Positions 19,681 through 28,375 of a DNA stretch of 64,000 nt are shown piece by piece. Under the pieces are notes generated by a model. It was given only the letters and a program-made list of their open reading frames with translations, was not told the origin of the DNA and searched no databases. The DNA comes from Rhodobiaceae bacterium. Its GTDB lineage: Bacteria > Pseudomonadota > Alphaproteobacteria > Parvibaculales > Parvibaculaceae. The position numbers and the translations under genes are program-made. The stretch's first letter is position 1. The number at the start of each line of letters is the position of its first letter. The stretch is taken from positions 248,001-312,000 of the forward strand of contig JAAWWE010000004.1 of NCBI GenBank assembly GCA_021404525.1, read 5' to 3'.

Positions 19681-20589
19681 TTATGCCTGTTTTTCAGCGG
19701 GCCCACTGTTGGAGACAGCCTCCAGAAGCTCTGCGGAGCCGAAGGCAGAGCCCGAACTTTTGACTCCCAGTGCGAATTCCGGAGGCACCACTTCAGGGCC
19801 TTCACCAGCTGGCAGGGGAGGCGTGTAATAGCCCAGTGCGTAGGAGCCCATGGCATAGCCAAGCAGTGCCTGGAGCTCTGGATCGAAGTCCTTGGCGATC
19901 TCTGGCGGGCAGGAGAGGTACTGGTTCTCCTCCTGTCGGAGCCAACCGAGCGTATAGGTGATATTGACGCCAGCCCGGTCCCCATTGGACTTGTTGGCCC
20001 CGCCGCCGTGGAAAACGGACCCGGTGTAGATGAGGACCGACCCGGCCGACATTTCGGCGTAGCCAATTTCAGCAGGTTGCGGCACCCGGTCATCGGGCCA
20101 GTCAATTGAGCCTGGCACCACCTGGGTCGCTCCGTTTTCCTTGGTAAAGTCCGTCGCAGCCCAGATCGTGTTGAGTTGCGGCTCAATTCCTTGCAGATAT
20201 TTGCCCCAGGCCCAGCGGTCGCGGTGGATGGACTGCTCTGGCTGGCCAGGCTTAATGCGGATTACTTGTGTCAGGTGGAGCTGATAGGCCTCGCAATTGG
20301 GCAGGAGAAAATCCGCCACGGCACCTCTGATCGCTTCGTTCATGACCATTTCCCGGCACATGGGCGAGCGGGCCACCAAAGCCCCTGTTCGGGTTGTGTG
20401 ACGGCCGGTGAAGTCGTCGCGTCCTTCTTCTGTGGCGTCCACATAGGGCCCGATTTCAGCATTTAGCTGTGCCACCTGCTCTGCGCTCAGGACGTCTTTC
20501 AGGATGACGGCGCCGTCGCGATTGATTACGGCCATGATCTCATCTTTGGTGGCCGTTGCCGGCAGCGTTTCAACTTTGGGTGTGGTCAT
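19681..20589 (-). CDS. Phytanoyl-CoA dioxygenase (PhyH) family protein
   Basis: 302 residues. The non-haem Fe(II)/2-oxoglutarate facial triad is visible: HxD in QSIHRDRW (about 139-142) and the distal His in TGSVFHGGGANKS (about 200). WxQVVPGSIDWPDD-type sequence lies between. These enzymes hydroxylate acyl-CoA or other small hydrophobic substrates; the substrate here is not known. Its start overlaps the upstream TetR stop by 4 bp (ATGA), so it is co-translated with its probable regulator. Confidence 0.87.
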   Translation of the reverse strand: MTTPKVETLPATATKDEIMAVINRDGAVILKDVLSAEQVAQLNAEIGPYVDATEEGRDDFTGRHTTRTGALVARSPMCREMVMNEAIRGAVADFLLPNCEAYQLHLTQVIRIKPGQPEQSIHRDRWAWGKYLQGIEPQLNTIWAATDFTKENGATQVVPGSIDWPDDRVPQPAEIGYAEMSAGSVLIYTGSVFHGGGANKSNGDRAGVNITYTLGWLRQEENQYLSCPPEIAKDFDPELQALLGYAMGSYALGYYTPPLPAGEGPEVVPPEFALGVKSSGSAFGSAELLEAVSNSGPAEKQA

Positions 20590-21173
20590 GAGAATTCCTC
20601 CACTCTCATTGTGTCGCTCAGTAGAGAGCGCAGCATCAGGTTCAGGTGATCGAGTTGTTTTTGGGCAGGCCAGCCATTTGGATCGAGAGTCGCGCGCACC
20701 AGAAGGCCGTCGACGATAGCGATGATGGCGTCTGCCAGCATGATGAGGCGGTCCTTTGGGGCGTCGCTCTCTTTCTTCAGCCGGTCGATCAGGCTTGCCT
20801 GGAATTCGTTATAATATTGCCGGTGAATGTCGGCGAGTGTCTCGCTCGTTAGCGCCTGGTCGAAAAAGGCAAGCCAGACGCGGGCTGCGAGCTGCCCGCT
20901 CTCATCAAGCGGCAGAAAAGCTGCGGCGGCCTCGAACAGGCTTCCCGCATCTTCGTTCCCGCGTCGGTGGGACTGAGCAATGACTTCTTCCAGGGCGGCT
21001 GCGATGAGCTGATCTTTGTCGTTGAAATAGTGTGTGAGACTGCCCGTCGTCACGCCTGCGACGCGGGCGACATCCACCAGACGCACGGCATCGAGCCCCT
21101 GTTTCCCAATGACTTCGATGGCGGCCTGTGCGAAGGCCTGACGTCTTTCGGTATGGTCGACTTTTTTTGGCAT
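20586..21173 (-). CDS. TetR-family regulator of the PhyH gene
   Basis: 195 residues. N-terminal TetR HTH (about 8-55: RRQAFAQAAIEVIGKQGLD, VAGVTTGSLTHYFNDKDQL), followed by a helical ligand domain. Its form recalls BetI-like members, but the ligand is unknown. It is divergent from the GST gene at 21291 and leads the PhyH gene, so it probably controls both directions. Confidence 0.88.
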   Translation of the reverse strand: MPKKVDHTERRQAFAQAAIEVIGKQGLDAVRLVDVARVAGVTTGSLTHYFNDKDQLIAAALEEVIAQSHRRGNEDAGSLFEAAAAFLPLDESGQLAARVWLAFFDQALTSETLADIHRQYYNEFQASLIDRLKKESDAPKDRLIMLADAIIAIVDGLLVRATLDPNGWPAQKQLDHLNLMLRSLLSDTMRVEEFS

Positions 21174-21251
21174 AACCGTGATTATATAAAAAATGTCGTT
21201 GAGCGCAAGGTGATTGATCGACCGCTGCTTGATATTCCGCCTATGCTACCC

Positions 21252-21270
21252 AAGTTCTTTTTTCGAACTT
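21252..21270. promoter_or_regulatory. Inverted repeat in the TetR/GST intergenic region
   Basis: AAGTTC and GAACTT flank 7 bp, ending 20 bp before the GST start. The position suits an operator for the divergent TetR protein. No other copy was seen. Confidence 0.4.
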
Positions 21271-21290
21271 AAGTTTCAGGAAGCACACCG

Positions 21291-22106
21291 ATGGCCGATC
21301 TTCGACTTTTCTCGTACCTCCCCAATCCTCGCATCAACAAGGCAACCGTCACTGCGCGTCTCTGCGATGTGGAGGTTGACGTGCGAGGGGCAAAACCGCG
21401 TGAGCTTGTTGATTGGCTTTGGGATGCAGATGCGAGGCCTTTGACCGAGGCAGACAAAGCACCGGGTTCGCCCACCATGCGGGAGGCCAGGACCGGGTTT
21501 GCCGGTGTGCTGCATAAGACAGATGCGTTTCTTGAGGCGCATCCGTTCGGGACAGTACCAGCCGCGTTCAGTCCCGACGGGCAGGTTGGCATTTTCGAGT
21601 CCAATAGTATTGCGCGTGCAGTCGCGCGCCTTTCGAAAAATGATCACCCGATCTATGGGCGTGATGCGTATGAAGCATCGCGTATCGATAGCTTTCTGGA
21701 TGTCAGCCTGGTCTTTGCCCGGGATACGCAGAAATATCTTCTGTCGATTGCGGGTAAGTCCATATCGCAGGATCTCTATGACGCGACAGAGAAGGCGGTC
21801 GACACTTACATGGCCGGCATTGAGAATGCTCTTGATGGCCGCGCCTATCTTGTGGGCGAGGATGTCTCGCTTGCAGACGTGTGCTTTGCCGCTGAGATGG
21901 TTGAATTCGCCCTGTCCCACTACAACCGATCCGTTCTCGAAGAGGCGGGGCTTGCTCCGCTGTTTGATGAGAACCTGAAAGACCGGTTCCCACGATCCAT
22001 GACGCATTTGGTCAGGTGCCTTGAGCATCCGGCCTTCGCGCCGGATCTTGGCGCGCACTACGCGCAGATCCTCGCGCGCGCTGAAACGGGAAGTCTCAGG
22101 GCCTAA
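21291..22106 (+). CDS. Glutathione S-transferase family protein
   Basis: 271 residues. The N-terminal thioredoxin-like half is about 1-100 (LFSYLPNPRINKATVTARL at the start, FESNSIARAVARL as the glutathione gamma-Glu site). The C-terminal helical half (about 110-235) contains YLVGEDVSLADVCFAAEMVEF, the GST N-capping region. The N-terminal half also resembles that of eEF1Bgamma-type GSTs. Role unknown; divergent from a TetR-PhyH pair, so it may detoxify a product of the same pathway. Confidence 0.85.
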   Translation: MADLRLFSYLPNPRINKATVTARLCDVEVDVRGAKPRELVDWLWDADARPLTEADKAPGSPTMREARTGFAGVLHKTDAFLEAHPFGTVPAAFSPDGQVGIFESNSIARAVARLSKNDHPIYGRDAYEASRIDSFLDVSLVFARDTQKYLLSIAGKSISQDLYDATEKAVDTYMAGIENALDGRAYLVGEDVSLADVCFAAEMVEFALSHYNRSVLEEAGLAPLFDENLKDRFPRSMTHLVRCLEHPAFAPDLGAHYAQILARAETGSLRA

Positions 22107-22134
22107 ATGTCTGGAATGTGGCTTAGAAACTAGT

Positions 22135-22165
22135 GGGCCGGAGGTGCTTGCAACTCCTCCGGCCC
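22135..22165 (+). terminator. Terminator-like hairpin behind the GST gene
   Basis: GGGCCGGAGG and CCTCCGGCCC form a perfect 10-bp stem with an 11-nt loop, 28 bp after the GST stop. There is no T-run, so termination would be Rho-aided or weak. Confidence 0.5.
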
Positions 22166-22284
22166 TACCTAATAAAACATAGACCCAAGGGGTGAGGATG
22201 CTGACCGGCCAGAAGGAAACTGTGCCGACAGGGGCCTAGTGCTCACCAGGTGTTGCTAACTCGTCAGCAACAGGATCACCATAT

Positions 22285-22331
22285 GTGGGAAAAAATCCCA
22301 CGTCAATATAAATGTGGGTAGTTTTCCCACA
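22285..22331. promoter_or_regulatory. Two related palindromes before the DUF6502 gene
   Basis: GTGGGA-N5-TCCCAC (22285-22301) and TGTGGG-N7-CCCACA (22313-22331) have centres about 29 bp apart, close to three helical turns. The second ends 22 bp before the start codon. This is the geometry of a paired operator, most simply autoregulation by the DUF6502 protein. Confidence 0.6.
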
Positions 22332-22353
22332 AAAATTCCGCTAGTCTCCAGAT

Positions 22354-23205
22354 ATGGGGGAAATCCTGGAAAAAGATGGGCCAACAGGGCCTTTTTTGAA
22401 CGCTGTTCGGACGGTGTTGAGGCCGTTCGTCCGGGGTCTGGTGCGCCGGGGCGTGCAACTCCCTCAGATTGTTGAAGAGTTGAAAGCGCTATACGTCGAT
22501 GTCGCGCGACAGGAAGCAACAAAGACGGGACGCGTCACCCAAAGTGCGATCAGCGTGATGACCGGTGTTCACCGCAAAGATGTAAAGCGCCTTTTGGATG
22601 ACGCCGATGATGTGCCCCGTCCGCCAAGTGCGGCGTCGCTCGGATCGAAACTTATTGGGATTTGGATGGGGCGCGCACCGTTTGCTGAAACAGATGGCAG
22701 TCCGGTTCCCTTGTTTGAGAAACGGTCCGATGGGTCGCCCAGTTTTGAGGAGTTGGTGGGAGAGGTGAGCCAGGATGTGCGCTCGCGCGCCGTGCTGGAT
22801 GATTGGTTGCGGCTCAAGGTGGTGGTGCGTCGCGATGATGGTCTTGTTGAGCTGAACACCGAAGCGTTTGCGACGCCCGAAGCCGAGGTAGAAGCGCTGC
22901 ACTTTTTTGGCCGCAATCTCCGCGATCACGTGTCTGCTGGCCTGCACAATCTTGAGGGGCAGGATCCCCGCTTTATCGACAGGGCGACGTTCTATTGGGG
23001 GCTTACAGATGCCTCGATAGAAAAGCTGCGTTTGCTGGCGCAAGAACTTGGCGCTGAAGCGGTGCGTGAAGCCAATAAGCAGGCGCTGGAGCTCGCCACT
23101 AAAGACCGCGAACAGGGCGATGGTCATCATCGGATGACATTCGGTGTCTATTTCTATGCGGAAGATGAAGGGCAGGCTGCCGACAAAGGAGGGGATGCTA
23201 AATGA
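22354..23205 (+). CDS. DUF6502 family protein
   Basis: 283 residues. Residues about 20-85 look like an HTH region (RRGVQLPQIVEELKALYVDVA, then GRVTQSAISVMTGVHRKDVKRLLDD). The rest (about 120-265) is the DUF6502-type helical domain. No enzymatic motif. It overlaps the following lipoprotein gene by 4 bp (ATGA), so the two products are made together. Function unknown; a DNA-binding role is inferred from the HTH-like segment and the palindromes upstream. Confidence 0.78.
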   Translation: MGEILEKDGPTGPFLNAVRTVLRPFVRGLVRRGVQLPQIVEELKALYVDVARQEATKTGRVTQSAISVMTGVHRKDVKRLLDDADDVPRPPSAASLGSKLIGIWMGRAPFAETDGSPVPLFEKRSDGSPSFEELVGEVSQDVRSRAVLDDWLRLKVVVRRDDGLVELNTEAFATPEAEVEALHFFGRNLRDHVSAGLHNLEGQDPRFIDRATFYWGLTDASIEKLRLLAQELGAEAVREANKQALELATKDREQGDGHHRMTFGVYFYAEDEGQAADKGGDAK

Positions 23206-24848
23206 TCCGCCTCTTATCTCTCTTCGTTGTTTCAAGCCTTATTGCTGGATGTGCCGGCCTCACGCCTGTGGCGATGGCTCCTTTAAGTACGTCATCGCCC
23301 GACTCTGGTGTCGGTGGCACGGGGTATAGCGATGTTGATAGGGCTGGTGGTGATCGGGATGAAGGTGTCGGTGGGACCGGCTTTGTTTCCGGCGTTGCAC
23401 AGGCAAGTGGCGGCGATGAAGGCGTCGGTGGTACCGGCATCTTTGGCGTCATCACAGCGTTTGGCAGTATCGTCGTCAATGGCGTCCATATTGATTATGA
23501 AGATGAGACCCCGGTCGTTGTGGATGGTGTTGCAGGGACCCCTGCCGATTTTGCTATAGGCCAAGTGGTCGCTGTTGAGGCGCGCCCTATGGGTGAGCGC
23601 TACCAGGCGCAGCTGGTTGAAGTTCAGCATGCGGCACTGGGCCCCGTCAGTGAAGTTGACGAAGCGGCGCGTACCATCACGGTGCTTGGCCAGACCATTC
23701 AGGTTGCGCAGAGCGACCGCCTGCCGCTTGTCGATGAGTGGGTGAGAGTGAGTGGTCTGAGGGGACCTGATGAGCAGGTTGTTGCTACCCGTATCGACCC
23801 GGTGTCACCTTCGCGCGGCGCATTTGTTCGTGGCGTGGCTCTGCCTGTCGATGGCGATGGGTTGACATTGGGAGGACTTGTGTTCGACCGGCCGCTGATC
23901 AATGGCCGCACCATTGATGCTGGTGATGAAGTGTTGCTCAGAGGTATTGTCCGGGCGCGCGTTTTCGAAGTGACAGATTTTATCAAAGCGCCGGGGGAGC
24001 CTTTTGACGGGCGCATGTCAGACCTGCTTGTGCAGGGGTTTGTCGGGTCCAACCTTTCTGGTTCCCCCTATGTCGCAGGGCATAACTGGACTTTGCCTGC
24101 CGGGCTTGCCCGTCGGTTCACGGAGCAGGGGCTTCCAGCGGCCTTGTTTAAAGGGCGGTGGCTCGAAGGCGAGATTTCCGTCAGTCCGCAGCCACATATT
24201 CAAATTCCCGGGCTGATGCGCAATATGCCTTGGGCCTTAGACGGCGAGGCATTGGGTGCTGGTGAGCTTCCCGATCTGTTGCGGGGACGTATGGAAGCGC
24301 AGGGGCTGACGCCGATGACAATCGACCCCACCACGCTTCCAAATATCACTCAAGTCAAAGCACTCCTATCGACGAAAGGGGTGCCGGTTGGCTTCTTTGA
24401 CGCTGCACGGCCTCTCACTGGTGACCAGTTATCAGCGTTGATGGAGTTGGGGGGGCAGGAAGTAACTCCAGAAGGCATCCAACGTTTCAATCCCAACCGT
24501 TTAGCGGCGTTCCTCGAAAACAAGGAAGTCATAACCGACTATATCTCGAGCGACGAATTTGCTCAGACTGAGTTGCCGCCGTTGCTGGCGATAAAGCAGC
24601 GCTTGGAATCCTTGGGGATTGACCCAGCAGAGCTAGCGGGTGTCCGGTATGACCTGGCTGCGGTCATTGGTCTGCTTCGGTTGCGTGATGCGGTCAATCA
24701 GGAAGGGTTCGACCCTGCAACCCTTCCGGTGGCAGTGCGCGGTCGTCTTCGAGAATTGGTTTTGGCGCGCCCAGAGTTGCTTGACCGGGTTCCCGCACAC
24801 TTGCGATCTAACATTGTTGCGCCAACACCGGTAACGCCGCGCCCTTAG
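23202..24848 (+). CDS. DUF5666-domain lipoprotein
   Basis: 548 residues. The N-terminus is a lipoprotein signal ending in the lipobox SLIAGC (Cys17). Residues about 30-85 contain three GVGGTG repeats. From about 85 to 270 there are repeated small beta domains of DUF5666 type (FGSIVVNGVHIDYED, QVVAVEA, ARTITVLGQTIQV). The C-terminal half has no recognised domain. Predicted anchoring is at the membrane facing the periplasm. It is coupled to the DUF6502 gene, a pairing that suggests a sensor/partner relation. Confidence 0.78.
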   Translation: MIRLLSLFVVSSLIAGCAGLTPVAMAPLSTSSPDSGVGGTGYSDVDRAGGDRDEGVGGTGFVSGVAQASGGDEGVGGTGIFGVITAFGSIVVNGVHIDYEDETPVVVDGVAGTPADFAIGQVVAVEARPMGERYQAQLVEVQHAALGPVSEVDEAARTITVLGQTIQVAQSDRLPLVDEWVRVSGLRGPDEQVVATRIDPVSPSRGAFVRGVALPVDGDGLTLGGLVFDRPLINGRTIDAGDEVLLRGIVRARVFEVTDFIKAPGEPFDGRMSDLLVQGFVGSNLSGSPYVAGHNWTLPAGLARRFTEQGLPAALFKGRWLEGEISVSPQPHIQIPGLMRNMPWALDGEALGAGELPDLLRGRMEAQGLTPMTIDPTTLPNITQVKALLSTKGVPVGFFDAARPLTGDQLSALMELGGQEVTPEGIQRFNPNRLAAFLENKEVITDYISSDEFAQTELPPLLAIKQRLESLGIDPAELAGVRYDLAAVIGLLRLRDAVNQEGFDPATLPVAVRGRLRELVLARPELLDRVPAHLRSNIVAPTPVTPRP

Positions 24849-24863
24849 GTCTTGTGAGGGTGG

Positions 24864-25601
24864 CTAGCCGCGTTCGGTGCTTTGCTGGAAAGATCGGACA
24901 ATTCCAAATCCCACAAAGTAAAGCGAGGAAAAGAGCCAGGCGGCGAAAGCACCTGGATCACTCTCCAGAAGTGGCGCGTCGGTTTTTGTGATCAGAAGCC
25001 AGGTGCTGCTGAGACCCCAGGTTGCTGTCATAAAAATTGTGAGCAGCCTTAGTCGAACAACCCTGAATGGGTGAATGAACTTCAGGCGGGTAAAGGTCAG
25101 GACGCCAAGGAACACGATCACTGCGAGGTTGGTCACCTGCCCGCTGTCCAACAGAAAAAAGCAGAGCACAACCAGATTCCAGGTTGCGGGAAAGCCCTCG
25201 AAATAATTGTCCTTGGTCTTCATATCCCGATTGCCGAAGCAATAGAGAGCCGTCACCATGACAAAACTGGCTGCGGCGAGACCCCATCCTTCTGGCACCA
25301 TATTCAGTTGCCAGATCATGAGGGCCGGAATGGCTGTGTAGGTGAGGTAGTCAATCACCAGATCGAGCACGGCGCCGTCAAAACGGGGTGTGTATGTTGT
25401 TACCAGATAGCGTCTGGCAAGCGGACCGTCGAGTCCGTCAATGATGAGTGCGACGCCTAACCACAAAAGGGCCATGCGCCCATCATTGGCGAATGTTGCT
25501 TCTATTGCCAACAGGCCGGGGATGACTCCGGTGGCTGTAAAGAGATGGATGGCCCAAGCGCGTGCGCGCTGCAGGGGCGTATGTTCTTCGCGGTGCATCA
25601 A
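24864..25601 (-). CDS. pcs: Phosphatidylcholine synthase
   Basis: 245 residues with several hydrophobic segments. The CDP-alcohol phosphotransferase motif is seen as DGLDGPLAR followed by FDGAVLDLVIDY (G-x3-D-x3-D). The spacing between the two halves is the longer form known for bacterial Pcs, which condenses choline with CDP-diacylglycerol in the inner membrane. EGFPATWN and FLDSGQ-like LLDSGQVTN are also typical. Convergent with the DUF5666 gene. Confidence 0.88.
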   Translation of the reverse strand: MMHREEHTPLQRARAWAIHLFTATGVIPGLLAIEATFANDGRMALLWLGVALIIDGLDGPLARRYLVTTYTPRFDGAVLDLVIDYLTYTAIPALMIWQLNMVPEGWGLAAASFVMVTALYCFGNRDMKTKDNYFEGFPATWNLVVLCFFLLDSGQVTNLAVIVFLGVLTFTRLKFIHPFRVVRLRLLTIFMTATWGLSSTWLLITKTDAPLLESDPGAFAAWLFSSLYFVGFGIVRSFQQSTERG

Positions 25602-25645
25602 AGCAAACTAATGCCATTGGCACCGAACTGCCAGCAGGCTTTTGC

Positions 25646-26152
25646 CTATCTGCCGGTCATCATTCGATCGGAGGGGCGCGGGCCTGTGCTTAGTGCCCGG
25701 TCAATCTGAGTGATCCCTTTCGAGACCTCCGCCCAGGAGTTTGCGCCGACTTTCTCGACAAATTCTGCTTGTGCGCGTTCCCAATAGGGTGTGGCCTTGG
25801 TCAGACGCTCCGCGCCTTCCAGCGTTAACGACAGGTTGCGAACACGGGCATCTTTTTGATCGGGGACGCTGGCGACGAGCCCTGCTTTGATCAAAGGCTT
25901 CAGGTTTCGGGTCAAGGTTGTGCGGTCCATGACCAGTTCCTCGGCCAGTACATAAACCGGAACCTGGCCGAAGCCGGAAATGGCATTCATCAGAGTGAAT
26001 TGGGTGATCCGCAGGCCTGCCTCGGACAGATGGTGGTCATAGAGCTGCGTCACCGCCCGGGTCATTTTTCGGACGGCAAAGCAAGCGCAGGAAGTTCCGA
26101 TATGAATGGCTTGCTGTGTGGTTTTGTTTTGAAATGTTGTCATACGGGCCAC
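25646..26152 (-). CDS. MarR-family regulator
   Basis: 168 residues with the winged-helix core (about 40-125): YDHHLSEAGLRITQFTLMNAI, VYVLAEELVMDRTTLTRNLKPL, LVASVPDQKDARVRNLSLT. It follows the Fe-S/SCP2 gene by 2 bp on the same strand and probably represses that operon through the palindrome at 27542. Ligand unknown. CxxCF residues near the N-terminus (TSCACFAVRK) might sense redox state, a speculation only. Confidence 0.87.
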   Translation of the reverse strand: MARMTTFQNKTTQQAIHIGTSCACFAVRKMTRAVTQLYDHHLSEAGLRITQFTLMNAISGFGQVPVYVLAEELVMDRTTLTRNLKPLIKAGLVASVPDQKDARVRNLSLTLEGAERLTKATPYWERAQAEFVEKVGANSWAEVSKGITQIDRALSTGPRPSDRMMTGR

Positions 26153-26154
26153 CC

Positions 26155-27501
26155 TTAGTTGATGTCGCCATAGGTAGGGAAGCAGGCAGCGAGGCGGCGG
26201 AAGGTCTCTTCTGGGCCATCCAGCTTCATACGACCTTCTTTGATCGCACTTTCCAAGTCAAAGCTGCTTTCGAGTGCGCCCATCCAGACATCTGCGCTGG
26301 TTTCAATGGTCAGGTCCGGCTCGCCTGTGAGCCCAAACTCGATCTCGATCCGCCGGCTGGCGATGGTGATGGTCGCTTCCAATGGCATGTCACCGGTGAG
26401 GCGGAGATGGTAGGTCGCATTGAGGTTGCCTGCTTTGCGGCGCTGAAATGTGAGGGTGATGTTGAACAGGTAGCTGAATATATCCTTCGCGCCAACGTTC
26501 CAGCGAACCTGCTTCACTGTCTTTGCGGGAAAGCGTGATGGGACCAGTTTTTCAGCGTCAGAGTTGGGGAGTACGTAAATTGTCTCGGCAGTTTCCTGCA
26601 AGGGTTTCACATGCCGCTCGGCAAACCCCACTCTGTCGTCGAGATAGGGGCTGATCACATCTTCGCCTGCCGGACAGACGGAGATACAATAGGCGGCTTT
26701 GTAGCTTGGCTTGAAAGAAAGACTCTGCCACATGGAAACAACTTCGCCGTCTTCCACCCGTTCGCGGTAGTCGTGTTTGTCTTTTGCGTCTGCCACCTGT
26801 TCCGTCCAGTCAAGGAAGCCGCCGAGGAACTCCCGGTAGTTGTGGGAGTAACAAGCGGAGAAGTTGAAACTGCCGTCAGGACCAATGGCTTCAACTGGGC
26901 AAGCGGCGACACAGAGTTTGCATTCGACGCAAGGGTTGTAGTTGAGCGGTTTGCTGTCGTCGGTTACAGGCGCACCAATAAGAATGGTGTCGAGCAGGAT
27001 GAAGTTGCCAAACTTTGGATGGATGACATTGCGGTGGAAACCGATTTTGCCCATGCCGGCAGCTTCCGCGATCGGCTTATGTGAGACCGGCCAGCTTTTG
27101 CCGGGGAAGTCCTGCACCTCCATGGGGAAGGCGGCGACAGCATTCACCGCGGGGATGCCCCTGGCCTCCAGTTCTTTGACAATGTGGCGGGCGGTTTCGT
27201 TTACCGACGTATAGGTCTCGTGGAATTCGTGGTTGGCGATTGAGCGTGTCGCTGTTCGCACCGCGTCGCGGTTCATGCGAGAGACAATGCTGATGAGCGT
27301 TTTTGTTTCCGGCAGAATCGAGAGGATGTCCATTTTCTGATCGGCAATTTCCGGGCGATCTATGGACACAAGGCCGACATCGTCTGCCCCCGCCTTTTTA
27401 CAGAGTTCCTTCAGCCAGGTGGCGTTGAGCGGCTCTTCTTCTGTCTTCAACGCGCGGGTGGCTCTGACCTTTTGAACGGTCGGGTGGTCGTCTAAACGCA
27501 T
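26155..27501 (-). CDS. Ferredoxin-type 4Fe-4S protein fused to SCP2-like domain
   Basis: 448 residues. The central part resembles the Fe-S half of reductive-dehalogenase/QueG-like proteins. One 4Fe-4S site is CVECKLCVAACP (about 189-200), with a second Cys set in CYSHNY and CISVCPAGED (about 217-290). Residues about 345-445 form an SCP2/sterol-carrier-like domain (TYHLRLTGDMPLEATI, LDGPEETFRRLAACF). No corrinoid motif is apparent. The combination suggests electron transfer to a lipid or sterol substrate held by the SCP2 domain; that is inference. First gene of an operon with MarR. Confidence 0.75.
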   Translation of the reverse strand: MRLDDHPTVQKVRATRALKTEEEPLNATWLKELCKKAGADDVGLVSIDRPEIADQKMDILSILPETKTLISIVSRMNRDAVRTATRSIANHEFHETYTSVNETARHIVKELEARGIPAVNAVAAFPMEVQDFPGKSWPVSHKPIAEAAGMGKIGFHRNVIHPKFGNFILLDTILIGAPVTDDSKPLNYNPCVECKLCVAACPVEAIGPDGSFNFSACYSHNYREFLGGFLDWTEQVADAKDKHDYRERVEDGEVVSMWQSLSFKPSYKAAYCISVCPAGEDVISPYLDDRVGFAERHVKPLQETAETIYVLPNSDAEKLVPSRFPAKTVKQVRWNVGAKDIFSYLFNITLTFQRRKAGNLNATYHLRLTGDMPLEATITIASRRIEIEFGLTGEPDLTIETSADVWMGALESSFDLESAIKEGRMKLDGPEETFRRLAACFPTYGDIN

Positions 27502-27541
27502 GATTTGGAACCTCTGTCCGTCTGAGTGGGGTCAAATATAG

Positions 27542-27553
27542 ATGTATATACAT
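27542..27553. promoter_or_regulatory. Palindromic operator before the Fe-S/marR operon
   Basis: ATGTATATACAT is a perfect 12-bp palindrome 41 bp upstream of the Fe-S gene start. It has the size and AT-rich form of MarR operators, which supports autoregulation by the MarR gene in the same operon. Confidence 0.55.
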
Positions 27554-27638
27554 TCATTTCAAGAGCCTCGCCTTAGGAAGGTAGATTTTTGGCGGATTAT
27601 GAGGGGGCGTAGTGCTCGGAATAGCCCCAATGACGTCT

Positions 27639-27663
27639 TGTATCAGGAGCGACTTCTGATACA
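27639..27663 (+). repeat. Inverted repeat upstream of tRNA-Ser
   Basis: TGTATCAG and CTGATACA (8 bp arms, 9-bp loop) end 41 bp before the tRNA. It may be part of the tRNA promoter region or an operator; nothing else in the sequence decides this. Confidence 0.35.
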
Positions 27664-27704
27664 TTCCGCCGCCACAACCAAAGGCTGTTCAGTTGGTCTT
27701 CCGC

Positions 27705-27794
27705 GGAGAGGTGCCGGAGTGGTTGAACGGGGCGGTCTCGAAAACCGTTGTGCTGGCAACAGTACCCAGGGTTCGAATCCCTGTCTCTCCGCCA
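27705..27794 (+). tRNA. tRNA-Ser (anticodon CGA)
   Basis: A 90-nt class II tRNA. The acceptor stem GGAGAGG pairs with the 3' strand TCTCTCC (last pair G-U). The anticodon loop CTCGAAA gives CGA, reading UCG. A long variable arm follows and the T-loop is GGTTCGAATCC. CCA is encoded. Its 3' 14 bases form the left end of an integrated element but the tRNA is intact. Confidence 0.95.
27781..27794 (+). repeat. attL core: 14-bp direct repeat at the tRNA 3' end
   Basis: CTGTCTCTCCGCCA at the 3' end of tRNA-Ser is repeated exactly at 32877-32890 in the same orientation. tRNA 3' ends are the standard target of P4-type integrases, and one such gene lies at the other end of the interval. Confidence 0.88.
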
Positions 27795-28375
27795 GTATCC
27801 CTGTTTAACTATTTGATATTGTTATAATTTCCGAATTTCTGATTAGGCTTACCCATGTTTCAACCCATGTTTCGGACCAGTGTTGGCGCACACTGAGGAA
27901 ATGGGCATGGCCGCTCGCAGATGAGCGAAAAACCTCATTGTTTTGAAGGGTGAACCTATTGAAATAACGTCGACATTTTGACCTGACTTGTCAGCCATTT
28001 CGACAATCCTAAGGTTCAAACAACGTTGTGATTGTCTTTGGCAAATGACCGGCGAAAGCATCCTCTATGGTGCTAAGGGAAATTGCCGCCATTGTGCGTA
28101 GTGGAATCCAATTTCACTTAGAACTTTTTTCCGGCTTTTCCTTCTCATGTGGTGAGTTGCCCTGGGTCGTTTTCAACGGCAATACCCTTGTTTTGGCGTG
28201 GCGATGACATTGAACCCTAGGGACCAATTGAATTTCGTAACTGGAAACTAAAACAGTTTGGCTGGGAGTGTGCCGCACTAGCTGTCTGGCCGTTTTCCTC
28301 GTCAATGCTGGCAGGGTGGCTGGTGACGGGATACGCTCAAAGTGAAGCGAAAGACCAAGCTCGGCCTCGGCGGAG
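27795..28375. other. Gene-poor left end of the element
   Basis: About 580 bp without a supportable gene. It holds the paired ACCCATGTTTC repeats at 27851-27873. Short open frames on the minus strand have no ribosome site and no recognisable protein features. The rest is AT-rich spacer. Confidence 0.5.
27851..27873 (+). repeat. Tandem 11-mers at the left element end (candidate Int arm sites)
   Basis: ACCCATGTTTC occurs at 27851-27861 and again at 27863-27873, with a 12-bp period. The matching pair at the right end (32737-32759) has the same period and orientation, which suits arm-type binding sites for the element's integrase or directionality factor. Confidence 0.6.

Noticed and set aside
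23310..23450. Repeated GGTGTCGGTGG-like DNA that might be a tandem-repeat locus
   Set aside because: It simply encodes the three GVGGTG repeats in the lipoprotein.
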